From the NCBI GenBank assembly GCA_026874595.1, contig CM049311.1, positions 46,195,676-46,259,675 of the forward strand: 64,000 bases of DNA. The letters are read 5' to 3'. A program made the translations under genes and the position numbers. How positions within the stretch are numbered: position 1 is the stretch's first letter; the number at the start of each line of letters is the position of its first letter. The notes below the pieces were generated by a model. That model ran no database searches, had not been told where the DNA came from, and saw only the letters and a list, made by a program, of their open reading frames with translations. Source of the stretch: Sipunculus nudus (lineage: Eukaryota; Annelida; Sipuncula; Golfingiida; Sipunculidae). Shown in pieces: positions 48,382 to 61,034 of the stretch.

Positions 48382-48544
48382 ATGATTACTTTAGCTGATC
48401 CATGCTGTAAGAACGTGATGCTGCTTCACATGGATGTTATATATAGTATCCTCTTTTTTGTCTGGTATCGAGAGGCCAGGAGAAATTGCTGGCTACCAGA
48501 AGATCACCGAGGGTCTAAGTGTATGATACAAAAATTTGTATTTA

Positions 48545-48765
48545 TTTAATCTAATCTAGTTATAACAACTATAACGAGGCACACTCTATGGCTCGGATGA
48601 TATCGTTCGGTAGTCCTAAGGGTTAGAGGAAACAGGAGGACCCGGAGAAAACCACACACCTTTTGACCGGCAACTACTGTTTACTCTCACAGCCACGCCG
48701 GGGATCGAACCCGGGTCGCCAGGGAAGTGAGCCGAGCGTGGTACCATCCGACTGTCCAAGCATAT
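48545..48765 (-). mobile_element. tRNA-derived SINE, family A (copy 3)
   Basis: On the minus strand: ggacagtcggatggtaccac, cggctcacttccctggcgac, B box ggttcgatccccggc, then the ggttttctccgggtcctcct body and the gagccatagagtgtgcctcg tail. It lies in the presumed 3' UTR of the receptor gene. Confidence 0.85.
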
Positions 48766-48781
48766 GGGACTATTAATAAAG

Positions 48782-50106
48782 ACAATATATTGACTAGGAG
48801 GTATGATGGCGTGTACATCAGATGAAAGGAAACGTGGCATTTCTAACATGATCTAGGCAATAACCGGGGTCAACAGACTGAAGGAACGACAAATGGAAAA
48901 GAACAATCTCCTCTTGAATGATACAGTTGTTTATAGTCTGTTATCGTGTTTGATATGAGGCATCGCGATTTACGTCATTAGTCCAGTGTTGTCAATATAC
49001 GTGTGTTCTGGTAGTTAACATGTCTTCTTTTGGTATATTAATTATTTTGATATTTTTAAGATAAAACTTCCATTTTGTAACGGCTTGCACGGGGAGAAAC
49101 AATTTAATAAATTAAATGAAAGAGCAGCAAAATTCCCCGCCTTATTCCATATTTGTTATGTGTGCTGATTATAAACACTCCATATTTTACATCATGTTGC
49201 GCCGTTCGTCGGAGCTTTTTCATACATTTAGTGTACGTGCCGTCCACATGTTGACTATGATTGTTTAAGTATGTACCAAGCGTTATATAAAATGGAAATT
49301 ATTATATAATGTAAAGCAGTGTTGAGGTATACATAATAAAAGCTTATGATGCATAAAACATTTGTTGAGCTGTACGTGTGTTGATGGCTAGTAGAACAAT
49401 TAATGTGCTAGATCAGTATCAGAGATTTAAACTGCCTGATTCCAGGAATTTTTTTAACATATGAAAGGCTTAATTGAAAGTATACCAGTGTTCTGGAGCA
49501 GTGAGCATGGTTGATGTTTTTTTTTAGATAGACGTACGAATTCCTATGTAATCCATCATTTTATGTTTCATAATTCTGAATCATTGTATCCTATTTAGTA
49601 CAGAAATTAGCCCCAACACACAGAAATATAAAATACATAGTCGAGATTTCCATGTTACCCACAATCAAACTGTCTATAAGCAGCATGTTGAATACCAAGG
49701 AATGGACAATCTGGATTGTGTTCTCTACCAGATGTAATCGTTACCCATTAGCGGTGGAACAGAGTAAACCTACTGGGGCACATTCTGGGCTATCAGATTA
49801 TTTGCTTTATATTTTGAAATAATATGACATCTATGATAGCCATACATGTCTTTGAACATTCTATAGAAAGGTTTTATATATTTTGTAACAACAAAGATAA
49901 TTGCATAAACAATGTGTGGGAAACATGTGAAAAAGTGTAACTTGATCTGTCTAACCTGATATAGGTACTCATTCGGTACAGCAAACGAATTGACCCAGGT
50001 ATCAAAACATAACCATTAACGTTCCAATACGGTGGCAATATGCGTAATGGGTTTAATAACTGGCGTGTCGATTAATAAAGTGACAGTCACGGCCGCTGTA
50101 AAAATG
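48782..50106. other. Intergenic, nothing recognised
   Basis: AT-rich with only short ORFs. Confidence 0.4.
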
Positions 50107-50266
50107 CCGTTACACTTCACGACAATCGATTGTCGCCCACAATTTTCGACATTTCTGAGCGATTGTGGGAACAGTGTTTATATCATATACAATCCCTTGT
50201 CGCAGCTTATTTTCAGCCGACACTTTTCTCTTACGAATATCGTTGGGTCGTGAAGTGTAAATACGG
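50107..50266. repeat. Inverted-repeat-bounded segment, possible MITE
   Basis: ccgttacacttcacgac at 50107-50123 is the reverse complement of gtcgtgaagtgtaa...acgg at 50247-50266, with three extra bases in the right arm. Subterminal gacaatcgattgtcg and tttcgacaatcgc also pair. About 160 bp overall. No clear target duplication. Confidence 0.55.
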
Positions 50267-51488
50267 TATTTCGACAATCGCTAGGTCGATTTTGGGGGTT
50301 CAGCCAATGGGAAATAGCCTTTTAGATCATGTGAGACGTATAAAAATGGCAGATGGATGGACACTGAGTGATGACAGGGAAGATTTGTGGTCCTGGAGGT
50401 CTGTCAACACATTACTTAGATTATCCTAGAACACTACAAGGCCATCCACCCTTGGAACCACTGTTGTTAATCCAATGTTATTCCAGCAGCCGTCTGAAAA
50501 CAACTAACATACAACATAAATATGATATTAATATTGTAGTTTATGCTTAAAAAGAGAGAGTAATATATTTAAATTTATAAAGACTCTAGGAATTGCCTAT
50601 GGACCCGAATCAGAACGGCCGGTACGCTTTCTGTGGCTTTTCGGGCCTTCAGGTTTACTGCAAATAAATATTTATTGGGCTCTTTTCTTCAACGGATATA
50701 TCTTACCGTATACTAAATGTCAATCCGAAAAATCTGCCTGGCCAGTATGATATAATCAAAGGTTTCTAATCACTCTGGAATTCAACATTTTCAGGCATAT
50801 TATTCGGTCACCTGATTAAAACCGATACGTAACATTATAACTAACACTATTCAAGAAAAATGAGATTTTCTTTGTTGTTCATGCATGTTCTTTGCCTTTG
50901 TAAAGTCCTGGGTCCGAGCCCCCTTGTCAATTCTTATGTATTTACATATATATAACAGTTATAACAAAAACAAATACATTTTCTGTATTTTTAAGGATTT
51001 CATTGTGCCCTAGGAAACACCATAGTCGACCGGGGCCTCTTTGAGTCCTCCTGGAGAAAAGCAACATATATGTAGGTTAACATAAAAGCCATACGAGACT
51101 TCCTCATTTTAAAGCAATTAATTGTGTCCTAAAAGAAGTACTTATAGACGGCTCAGGCAGCAGGCCCCCTCAGGCTATTTCGGTAATTCCCGATTAAAAA
51201 CTTATAAAAATCTAATACAAATATAACATGAGACTACCATAATTTTTATTTGTTTAATTGGCCAGTCCATATGACCGGTGTTGATTTCACACCTAGAGTT
51301 GTTTGGGCAAGTGTCATTTAATGAGGTAAACCACATAAGTAATTTGGAGTAATTAACGATAATACGGGGTTCAATGTTTGTTTAGAGTTTGCAACTGTAA
51401 AGGGGATCGTTTCAAGTTTTCTATCAATTACAGGTCTTTGTGAATTTGTTTGTTCTAATCTCCTGCCTGTATAAACATTTTCGGTTAG
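50267..51488. other. Intergenic, nothing recognised
   Basis: A 99-codon ORF overlapping the inverted-repeat segment and ending at 50429 has no recognised motif. Confidence 0.4.
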
Positions 51489-51489
51489 G

Positions 51490-52300
51490 TATATAAGCAG
51501 GCAATCACGTAACAGGATAGCTATGGTACAATGGCTTCAGGAAAACGCAAGCGCACCGTTCTCGAGCCCGTCAACAAGAGTGAGATCGTCGAGTTACATC
51601 CCAGGAAGAGTCAACAAGATATTGCAAGCCATTTCTCAGCGCTCTGGGGGTACGAGGTCAAGCGGCGGACCGTTGGTGACATTCTGGCACAGTGGCAGCC
51701 TGACAAAAAAAATTGGCAAGGAGCCGGAGTTGGAGGACATGTTGCAGCGCCATCATCGGCAATTGTTGGAAACACACAGGCGTATTACCCAAGGGTGACC
51801 ACCCAAAGGAAACAGATCGGCAAGACGGTCCAGAAGCAAACAGTATTCTTCCGCTTCAACAAAGAGTTACAGATAGCCTCGGGATTGACCACAGTGCACG
51901 TATGTCTCCTCTGGAATTCGTCTAAGCCGATGAGAACATCTGAACGGCACAGTCTTTGAGCGATTAAGATATCGTAGAAACTGACAGGCAGCGATGATAC
52001 AGCCAGTCAAACCTGTGATCCTGAGGAAAGGGTTCCCCAATATCTACCGAGTCCGCCAGGCCATGAAGACCGTCTTGCGATATTTCGAGAGCTCGAACTA
52101 CAGCGAACATTCCGATATTGACGCATTTTACATGATGGACCAAAGAATATCAGCTCTTCAGTCACAAGCTGGTAAACAATGCTCCATTACGGAATTCTCT
52201 GGGGGCAGACTCGGATGAAAGAGAAATGGCACAAGGAGAACTATATATTTTTACCGTTATTTGTAAATTATACTTTCTATGTGAATAAGGTAATAAAATT
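51490..52300 (+). pseudogene. Decayed jerky/Tigger-like (CENP-B type) gene fragment
   Basis: Starts with ATG at 51531 and encodes KRKRTVLEPVNKSEIVEL..., then KSQQDIASHF...VKRRTVGDIL, the basic start and helix-turn-helix layout of CENP-B N-terminal domains. The matching continuation (KEPELEDMLQRHHR) is in another frame, so there is a frameshift near 51700. A third block (51994-52218) ends in AGKQCSITEF, resembling the C-terminal KQxSITxFF tail of Tigger/jerky proteins, which is also PCNA-binding-box-like. The catalytic DDE core is missing. A TATA-like tataag lies at 51492 and an aataaa at about 52294. It could be a dead transposon or a domesticated remnant; the frameshift favours dead. Confidence 0.6.
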
Positions 52301-53890
52301 TGTACACAGTTTTAAAATGTTGTTTTAATATGACCAGCTAAAGACGAGCCTAATAAATGTCCGATTTAAATTACCCTGCCCATCCCATTTGGGACCCCCC
52401 CCCCCCCCGATCAACCGCCATCCTCGCTTACCGCCAAAATTTCCCCGGTCCCAAGGTTGGCGAATGAAAGAGGTAAGAATGTATATATCATAGTATATTT
52501 GTATTGGAATCTATCTTGTCCAGAAAAGTTTTCGTATTAGCCTGTGGGCTATTTGGAAATCCTGCTGAAATAAATACCAAAAACTTGTCACCATTGGTTT
52601 TTGCAAAGCTCAAACTCTTACAATAACAAACAAGGGACCTATGGGTCACGACGCTCAGCTGTTATATATGATAAAAAAATATTATTTAGAAATGAGGCAC
52701 ATGCTGGTTTTGTGTGGTAATAAATATAAGCTGTATTATGAGCTGTTGTTGTTTAGCTTATGTATGATTTTGATAGTACCTTTGGAGACAGGGAAGAGGA
52801 TTGATTTCATTTATTTTATTAACAAATGGAGTACTACTGTCACACAGATTTTGACTTGGCCATATAACTTATAAGCAGAACATATAATATAAGAGTTTAA
52901 CTATTTATTAAAAAAATTACAAATATTGTCCCAAATATAATTTTTATTAAAAATAATAAGAGAATCATATGATTTTTTAAAATGAAATATAACTGATATG
53001 ATTATTAAAATAATATTAAAGAATATATTCATTAATGCATTCATGAATACATTTTGAAAGTATTTGCACGAGTATTCATATACTTTCATTTTTACCTGAA
53101 TTCCCATTCTTTATGCAAGAAATTTTATAATGGAGTACATAATCATATTCGTATTTAAATACAATTACAAAGTATTCGCACCATGTCTGGTATTTATTCA
53201 ATTTTCACCAAACAAAGATGTTGAGAATCCAGAATATACAAAATTCACACATTTAAATAATGATCATAAGTACCTGGTTTTATGGCCTTTATTTATATTA
53301 AAAAATAACTGTAAGAAATTCATTTTGGACTAATTTCACATCAATGTACACACTAGACACAGTAGGAATCTAGATTAATATTATCAACTGCATCTTTGTC
53401 TATCATTAATTTCCTTCATATAATCCCTAATGATTAGTAATGAATAATATGATTTACTTCTTTATCATTAAAACTGAACTGAAAAATGCCATAGGTGACT
53501 GCATGGTGTTATTTGGAATATGTGACATTCTACCCATCGATACAAGATTCTTATATCATCAGTAACTGCAAGTTAATTTCCTGTTATTATAAACTAACAA
53601 ATTCCTTTTCTATTTTTCTTTAATTTGTTATTAAAAACCGATAAAAAATTATTAATTTATTGTTTATTGTTATGTTGTTGGTTAAAACTACTAGATGAGT
53701 TGGGTTGGACACCTTGATCAACTGTGGCTGGCCATAAGCTGCCTGGATTCTCGCCTCAAGCGTGCATAATTTGATGAAAGGTCAACAAGGTCAACAAAGT
53801 GGTGACTCAAGAGGGACTGGAGAGAGCCAAAGTCTGACAGGGTCTAATAAAATTCATTAATAAAAGCTACAATATTTGGCCAATTTCTTT
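52301..53890. other. AT-rich intergenic sequence
   Basis: A C-tract at about 52396-52408. Short AT-driven ORFs on both strands only. Nothing recognised. Confidence 0.4.
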
Positions 53891-53899
53891 CAGCTTTCT

Positions 53900-56815
53900 A
53901 AACTAAAAAACTTGATTAAAATCTACAGTTTTTGATCAACTGGTTTCAAATTTTTGGTGTTAACAGTTGAAATGCTAACAAAAACATGCTGTGAAAATTA
54001 AATCCACAGTACTTACAGTAAAAAAAAATGTGCCATGGTCAAAGTTGGGCAAAATTTAAGGTACCAATTTTTTATTTTTATTAATATTTTAAAAAATTTA
54101 AAAGATTTTCATCTAATTTTGGGTTTACAATTTAATTTTGATTAATTAAAGTTATATTACTGGAAAAACGGTCCATAGCTTTAACATTTTTTGTGTTAAG
54201 TGATCAAATATCTTTCCTGATTTTTTACAAAATGCATCATGTTTGGGCCCATAACTTTTTTAAATTAAATAATACAGACATAATTTCTGGCATGTATATA
54301 GGAACTATATAGAGGAATATTTATGGTAAATATGAGGAAAAACAGATAAGTGGTTTTGATATTAGGCAGTCCTGAAGTGTGAAATAGGTTTTAAATAAAA
54401 AATTGAGGTTTTTCCTTAATTTCTCAAAGGAACGAAGTTGCAAAGACCCAGTTTTGGCTTGGTAGGAGATCTTGGGGACATCTAACATTATGCCGAATTT
54501 TGGATTCCTAGGTCTGGACTAATACCTTTATTTCACATTCAAGGGAATAATACATTTAAGTTTATATATTATTTAAGCATATCCACTTTTTCCATTAAAA
54601 TGGTTTTTATCTGATTAATTTTTTTTATTTACAAGTTTTATAAATTTGTATTTAAAAAAACACTGAAAATATAAGTTAAAATATTAGAATTCTTAGTTGC
54701 AATCATTATACATCCTGAGTGTAGCTCGTATTGGGTCATATTATGCATACACATATATTTTTATTATTTTTAAATCACAAATTTTTAAACTGAATTTAAA
54801 AGAAAAAAATGCCACAACATGGCATCTGCAAGATTATTCCTTGAATCACTATTAAAAAGTTTTGCACATTGGAGTTTTCAGTACATGCTTAATCTTATTC
54901 ACCAAAATAAAATAAGATCCTGTAAATTTGGTAAAATAAAAACATCTTTTCAAATAAAGTATACACACTGTTGGTTGAATGAGGGACAAACAATATCATT
55001 ATGCTAATTACAATCTAAGCTTTAATTTATTCCCGGAATTAATAGTCAATTTCACACCTTGTGAAGTTTTTACTCTTCTCAAGGAAGGAATTACTTATCT
55101 GATGAACATCCACACTTTCATAGCAATACACCACTTTGTGGACACAATTAAATGTGCACTTTAATCATTGTAACCCTGGTGGTAAATACAAAATCTAAAA
55201 TGTAGCATAGCCAAGAATAAAATGAAATACAGAAAATTATAACATTCATCTAGTTAATGCATCATCTAGGGGGGGGGGGGAGGGTGTGCAGGGCAGAGAA
55301 GAAGCCTGCTAGTAGTGGCCCAGCTGAGCCAAGACAAGCTGCCGTGGGTTACATAATGCAAGTGAAGGCTTTACTACTAGAGGGGCTAGATGTAAACAAC
55401 ACTTGACATGGTGTATGAAAACTTGAATAAAAGCTACTCTTTTCAATCAATTCCTTTGAAATTTCAGATTTTAAAAGATTAAATCCTTATGTATATATGC
55501 TGTGAAAATTAAATCAACAGTGCTTACAGAAAAAAAACATGCCATTGCCAAAGTTAGACAAAATTTAGGGTATTGATTTTTTATTTAAGCTAATAACTTG
55601 AAAAATTTGCGAAATTCAGATCTAATTTTGGGTAAACAATCGAATCTTGATTAAATAAAGTTATATTCCTGACAAAAAGTCTCCAGCTTCAGCAATTCTC
55701 ATCTAAGGTGAGTAAATATATTTCTTGATTTTTAAAAAAGTGCATTATGTTTGGGCCCATAACTTAAAAAAAACATACACAATACTGACATCGTTTCTGG
55801 CATGTGCATAGCGAATGTATAGAAAAATATGTACATTATATATGATCAAAGTCAGATCAGTGGTTTTGATATGAGGCAGTCTTAAAGTGTAACAATGGGT
55901 TTTTAATGGAAAAATGAAGTTTTTCATTGATATCTCGAAGGAATTAAGTGCTAGTGACCAAATTCTTGGCATGGTAGGGGATTTTGGAGAAATCCAACTG
56001 TATGCCAAATTTAAGGAACTTAGAGCTGAAGCTCGGGAGCTGAGCTCTAGCAAACTGCATAACACTAGCAATATGTGACATGGTGCTTGAAAACTTGAAT
56101 AAAATCTACAGTTTTTGATCAACTGGTTTCAAATTTTTGGTGTTAACAGTTGAAATGCTAACAAAAACATGCTGTGAAAATTAAATCCACAGCAATTACA
56201 GCAAAAAAACGTGCCATGGTCAAATTTGGGCAAAATTTAAGGTACCAATTTTTTATTTTTGCTAATATTTTAAAAAAATTAAAGGATTTTGATCTTATTT
56301 TGGGTAAACAATTTAATTTTGATTAATAAAGTAATATTACTGGAAAAAAAGTGCTTAGCTTTAACAAGTTTTGTGTTAAGTGATAAAATTTCTTTCCTGA
56401 TTATTTACAAAATGCATTATGTTTGGGCCCATAACTTTTTTAAATTATATAATACAGACCTAATTTCTGGCATGTACATAGGAATTATATAGAGGATTAT
56501 TTATAGGAAATATGAGGAAAAACAGATGAGTGGTTTTGATATTAGGCAATCCTGAAGTGTGAAAATAGGTTTTTAATAAAAAATTGAGGTTTTTCCTTAC
56601 TTTCTCAAAGGAATGAAGTCGCAAAGACCCAGTTTTCGGCTTGGTAGGAGATCTTGGGGACATCTAACATTATGCTGAATTTTGGATTCCTAGGTCTTAC
56701 GGTTTCAAAACGTGCCACATCTACGGACGGACGGACGGCACGACGGACAGACGGACGGACGACGGACAATGGACCACGACTATAGCTCAGATGACTTATA
56801 GTCAGCTGAGCTAAA
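53900..56815. mobile_element. Second pearl/Helentron-like element with large core repeats
   Basis: Three copies of a core of about 620-670 bp: about 53904-54540, 55415-56085 and 56086-56700, each starting aaaacttga.taaaatctac and containing tgctgtgaaaattaaatcca and gtttgggcccataactt. Copies one and three are much more alike than either is to copy two. The last copy is followed by an acggacgg microsatellite (about 56725-56768) and a terminal hairpin (arms tagctcagatgact / agtcagctgagcta, 56782-56812). About 870 bp of unrelated sequence, with a G-tract at about 55270-55280, separates copies one and two. ORFs inside are not supported. Confidence 0.65.
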
Positions 56816-58535
56816 AATGTAGGGTGTTAATTTTTTACACAGAAAAAATTCTCCATATACTGACATATGCCTCCACACATTAACTACTGCTGAGCATATT
56901 AAGTCTTTATTCATTGAACGATGGAATATACTTTACAAAATGTGGTATAAAAGCCAGAAATAAAGAGGTAAGAACTGAGGCGCGGCGCGCGGCACACCGA
57001 TGAGACTGACGGGCCACCATGCCTTGCCACCACGCTTTGCGCGGTATTGCGGGGACAAAAATCGTCATAGTGGCAATTAGTATAACAAAATGTTAACAGA
57101 AGAGTAATGACGTACAAGGACACATGTGAGATACCTTTTGTAAGGCTGTCCTGTTTGCAGGTAAACAACATGTTTTGGCCGTTTTATAGCATGTAGTGAG
57201 AAGTAAAAACAATGAAGTTAATAACTTAATATGAGGACAAACTTTATATATAAATGGCGGTAGGTTTGGTTTGAAATTCCACTGATAATTTTGTCATATG
57301 GCTACTTCTCGAAAGATATATATTAATTTTACGCTAAATCTTCGCCATGCACTCTGCCTATAAGAATAAGAGGGTCCGATAAAAGGGGGACGGTAAACAT
57401 CCCAAGTGGGTCACATTGGGGACACTTCCTGCCGTTTCATGCTGAACAAATCAGAGATACCCCTAGGTCACATAACCAGCAAACCAGACTAGGCACTCGC
57501 TGTGTAGACATCACTTAACGATACACAATCGGAGAAAACAACACCGTCTTCAATTGATATATAATATTTATTGTTTGTAAGTATAATTTTTATGTATAGA
57601 ACTTAAGTTTAATAAACAATAAAAAAAAACGTTCTCTGCGTCTCTATTTCTCTAATCTCTAGAATTACCTCTAATCCATGGCCCGGCGGGACATAGGTTA
57701 GCTCCCCGTTTTATTAATGTGTATTGTTCAACGAAAGAGGGAAGCGACGTAACTTCCATAAACAAATACCAGATGATATACTTCTTAAAGACCTGACTAA
57801 ATGTCCTATGATATTGATTGGGGTTTTTAATTATACTAATTAACCTTTTAAAATTGAATCCCGACGAAAGAAATTTTAGTGTGCCAGCGGAATGTATGTT
57901 TTCTAGCATCAGCCCAGCCAAGGGCAAACGAGCGTCCATGTCACTTAAAGGTTAATGCTCTGTCTTTCATACGTGACAATTATCAATTGTTTTCATAAAG
58001 TGAAGAACGCCCTGCATTGTCTTTTAAGTGAACTATTGCAGTTGTAATATTTCAAGGCGCTTAACTGAAGAACAGCATTCGTAAAAATTTTCCGTTTTTA
58101 TTTTATTTTTTTTTTTGTTTCCTTTCGATTGATTTAAGTATGAAAGTATTAAACAACAAGGATAAACTATACTGGATATTTAATCACAGACTAATTAATT
58201 GTACAATTGATGCAATACGTCAGACGTAATTATTGATAACTTGTTTAAATAAAACTTGTTAAAAAAACGGATTCCAAAAACGGATTCCGGTCCGGTCCGC
58301 TTTGTTTATGTAATATAAGTCAAATACAACACCATTATTTATCTTAGTTCTTAATGTGAAATAAAATGGCATATATAAAACACTGTGTATAATCATGTGG
58401 AGGCTCAAATTTTGTATCATGCCATTACCTCATTTATAATAACAGGTGAAGTTACCACATAATAAATAGATTGTAGATATCCAGGTTTATTTATAAATGG
58501 AAGTATTGCCTCAGACAATGATGCCATAATCTTTG
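56816..58535. other. Intergenic, nothing recognised
   Basis: Contains a small GC-rich patch at about 56980-57055. Short ORFs only. Confidence 0.4.
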
Positions 58536-58536
58536 T

Positions 58537-58537
<1 letters not shown>

Positions 58538-58612
<75 letters not shown>
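58538..58612. repeat. (CA)n(TA)n compound microsatellite
   Basis: A CA run followed directly by about 55 bp of TA. Confidence 0.95.
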
Positions 58613-58789
58613 GTATCCATTTGATTCGATTCTATTTAAAAAGACTGTGTGCGTCCCCTCTAGGATCGGATCGGGCAAGTTTGCGGCGGATTCTACAAGA
58701 TTCTCAGTCCTGTCCGATCAGATCTTGTCTCGTCTGCCCTGTGTACGGCCTGATCAAGATTCTAACTATCAACATTTAATAAGATTCTA

Positions 58790-61030
58790 ACTAAACTTTT
58801 GTGTAATCGTCCACATCCTGATGTCATTCTATCACATGGTCAAACATGTCAATCAGTTAAAGGTAGATCTATTACACCAACAGTCTCTTTATAACGTGAC
58901 ATCATCGATTATACATAGCAAAAAAATTACCACGAGCATTAATATGTGTAGATCAAGAGAAGGCTTTTGATCGATTAGACTGGAGTTATATGTTCATATG
59001 TTTAAGGCGGTTACTACGAGCATTGATATGTGCAGATCAGGAGAAGGCTTTTGATCGATCAGACTGGAGTTATATGTTCATATGTTTAAGGAGGTTACTA
59101 AGAGCATTGATATGTTTAGATCAGGAGAAGGCTTTTGATCGATCAGACTGGAGTTATATGTTTATATGTTTAAGGAGGTTACTACGAGCATTAATGTGTA
59201 GATCAGGAGAAGGCTTTTGATCGATTAGACTGGAGTTATATGTTTAAGGAGGTTACTACGAGCATTAATATGTGTAGATCAGGAGAAGGCTTTTGATCGA
59301 TCAGACGAGTTATATGATCATATGTTTAAGGAGGTTACTACGAGCATTGATATGTGTAGATCAGGAGAAGGCTTTTGATCGATCAGACTGGAGTTATATG
59401 TTCATATGTTTAAGGAGGTTACTACGAGCATTGATATGTGTAGATCAGAAGGCTTTTGATCGATCAGACGAGTTATATGTTCATATGTTTAAGGAGGTTA
59501 CTACGAGCATTGATATGTGTAGATCAGAAGAAGGCTTTTGATCGATTAAACTGGAGTTATATGCTTAAGGAGGTTACTACGAGCAGTAATATGTGTAGAT
59601 CAAGAGAAGGCTTTGATCGATGAGACTGGAGTTATATGTTCATATGTTTAAAGAGGTTACTACGAGCATTGATATGTGTAGATCAGGAGAAGGTTTTGAT
59701 CGATCAGACTGGAGTTATATGTTCATATGTTTAAGGAGGTTACTACGAGCATTGATATGTTTAGATCAGGAGAAGGCTTTTGATCGATCAGACTGGAGTT
59801 ATATGTTTATATGTTTAAGGAGGTTACTACGAGCATTAATGTGTAGATCAGGAGAAGGCTTTTGATCGATTAGACTGGAGTTTTATGTTTAAGGAGGTTA
59901 CTACGAGCATTAATATGTGTAGATCAGGAGAAGGCTTTTGATCGATCAGACGAGTTATATGATCATATGTTTAAGGAGGTTACTACGAGCATTGATATGT
60001 GTAGATCAGGAGAAGGCTTTTGATCGATCAGACTGGAGTTATATGTTCATATGTTTAAGGAGGTTACTACGAGCATTGATATGTGTAGATCAGAAGGCTT
60101 TTGATCGATCAGACGAGTTATATGTTCATATGTTTAAGGAGGTTACTACGAGCATTGATATGTGTAGATCAGGAGAAGGCTTTTGATCGATTAAACTGGA
60201 GTTATATGCTTAAGGAGGTTACTACGAGCATTAATATGTGTAGATCAAGAGAAGGCTTTGATCGATGAGACTGGAGTTATATGTTCATATGTTTAAAGAG
60301 GTTACTACGAGCATTGATATGTGTAGATCAGGAGAAGGCTTTTGATCGATTAAACTGGAGTTATATGCTTAAGGAGGTTACTACGAGCATTAATATGTGT
60401 AGATCAAGAGAAGGCTTTGATCGATGAGACTGGAGTTATATGTTCATATGTTTAAAGAGGTTACTACGAGCATTGATATGTGTAGATCAGGAGAAGGTTT
60501 TGATCGATCAGACTGGAGTTTTAGGTTCATATGTTTAAGGAGGTTACTACGAGCATTGATATGTGTAGATCAGGAGAAGGCTTTTGATCGATCAGACGAG
60601 TTATATGTTTAAGGAGGTTACTACGAGCATTAATATGTGCAGATCAAGAGAAGGCTTTTGATCGATTCGACTGGAGTTATATGTTCATATGTTTAAGGAG
60701 TTTACTACGAGCATTGATATGGCTAGATCAAGAGAAGGCTTTTGATCGATCAGACTGCAGTTATATGTTCATATGTTTAAAGAGGTTACTACGTGCATTA
60801 ATATGTGTAGATCAAGAGAAGGCTTTTGATCGATTAGACTGGTGTTATATGTTCATATGTTTAAGGAGTTGTGTTGACGTGAATTTATTCACTGGAGCGA
60901 ATTATGTGATTCTGATGTAAAGTTGTTTAGAAATCCAACGGATATAATAATATTATCATTTTCAATCTGTCTCGTGGGACTAGAAAAAGGGTTCCCTAGA
61001 GTCCACTCTATCTAATATTTATAAAAGTAA
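58790..61030 (+). pseudogene. L1/Tx1-like LINE reverse transcriptase, first part, with expanded motif A
   Basis: The left flank (58795-58930), read across stops, gives ILSHGQTCQSVKGRSITPTV...RDIIDYT, the segment that precedes motif A in L1/Tx1-type enzymes. CVDQEKAFDRLDWSYMF (motif A with its catalytic Asp) follows and is tandemly amplified. After the array, 60980-61030 in one frame reads RGTRKRVP-stop-SPLYLIF, the relic of the RGTRQGCPLSPL motif. Stops and frameshifts make it non-functional. The LINE breaks off here and resumes at about 63280 beyond a Tigger relic. Confidence 0.8.
58922..60870 (+). repeat. Tandem array of the reverse-transcriptase motif A segment, about 24 copies
   Basis: Unit of about 84 bp: gaggttactacgagcattga, tatgtgtagatcaggagaag, gcttttgatcgatcagactg, gagttatatgttcatatgtt, taag. 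In one frame it reads LLRALICVDQEKAFDRSDWS-YMFICLR, and 84 bp keeps this frame open across copies. Shorter variants lose blocks (for example 'gttcatat' or 'gga' in 'caggagaag'). A group of copies at about 59100-59600 recurs at about 59745-60245, so a higher-order period of about 645 bp is superimposed. Confidence 0.93.
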
Positions 61031-61034
61031 TTCG

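Noticed and set aside
55745-56122. 125-codon minus-strand ORF, and the similar 56460-56663 ORF
   Set aside because: Both lie in the core repeats of the pearl-like element and are not conserved as frames between copies.
58990-60920. Seven + strand ORFs with DQEKAFDR repeats as separate genes
   Set aside because: They are windows of one tandem array derived from a LINE motif, not independent genes.
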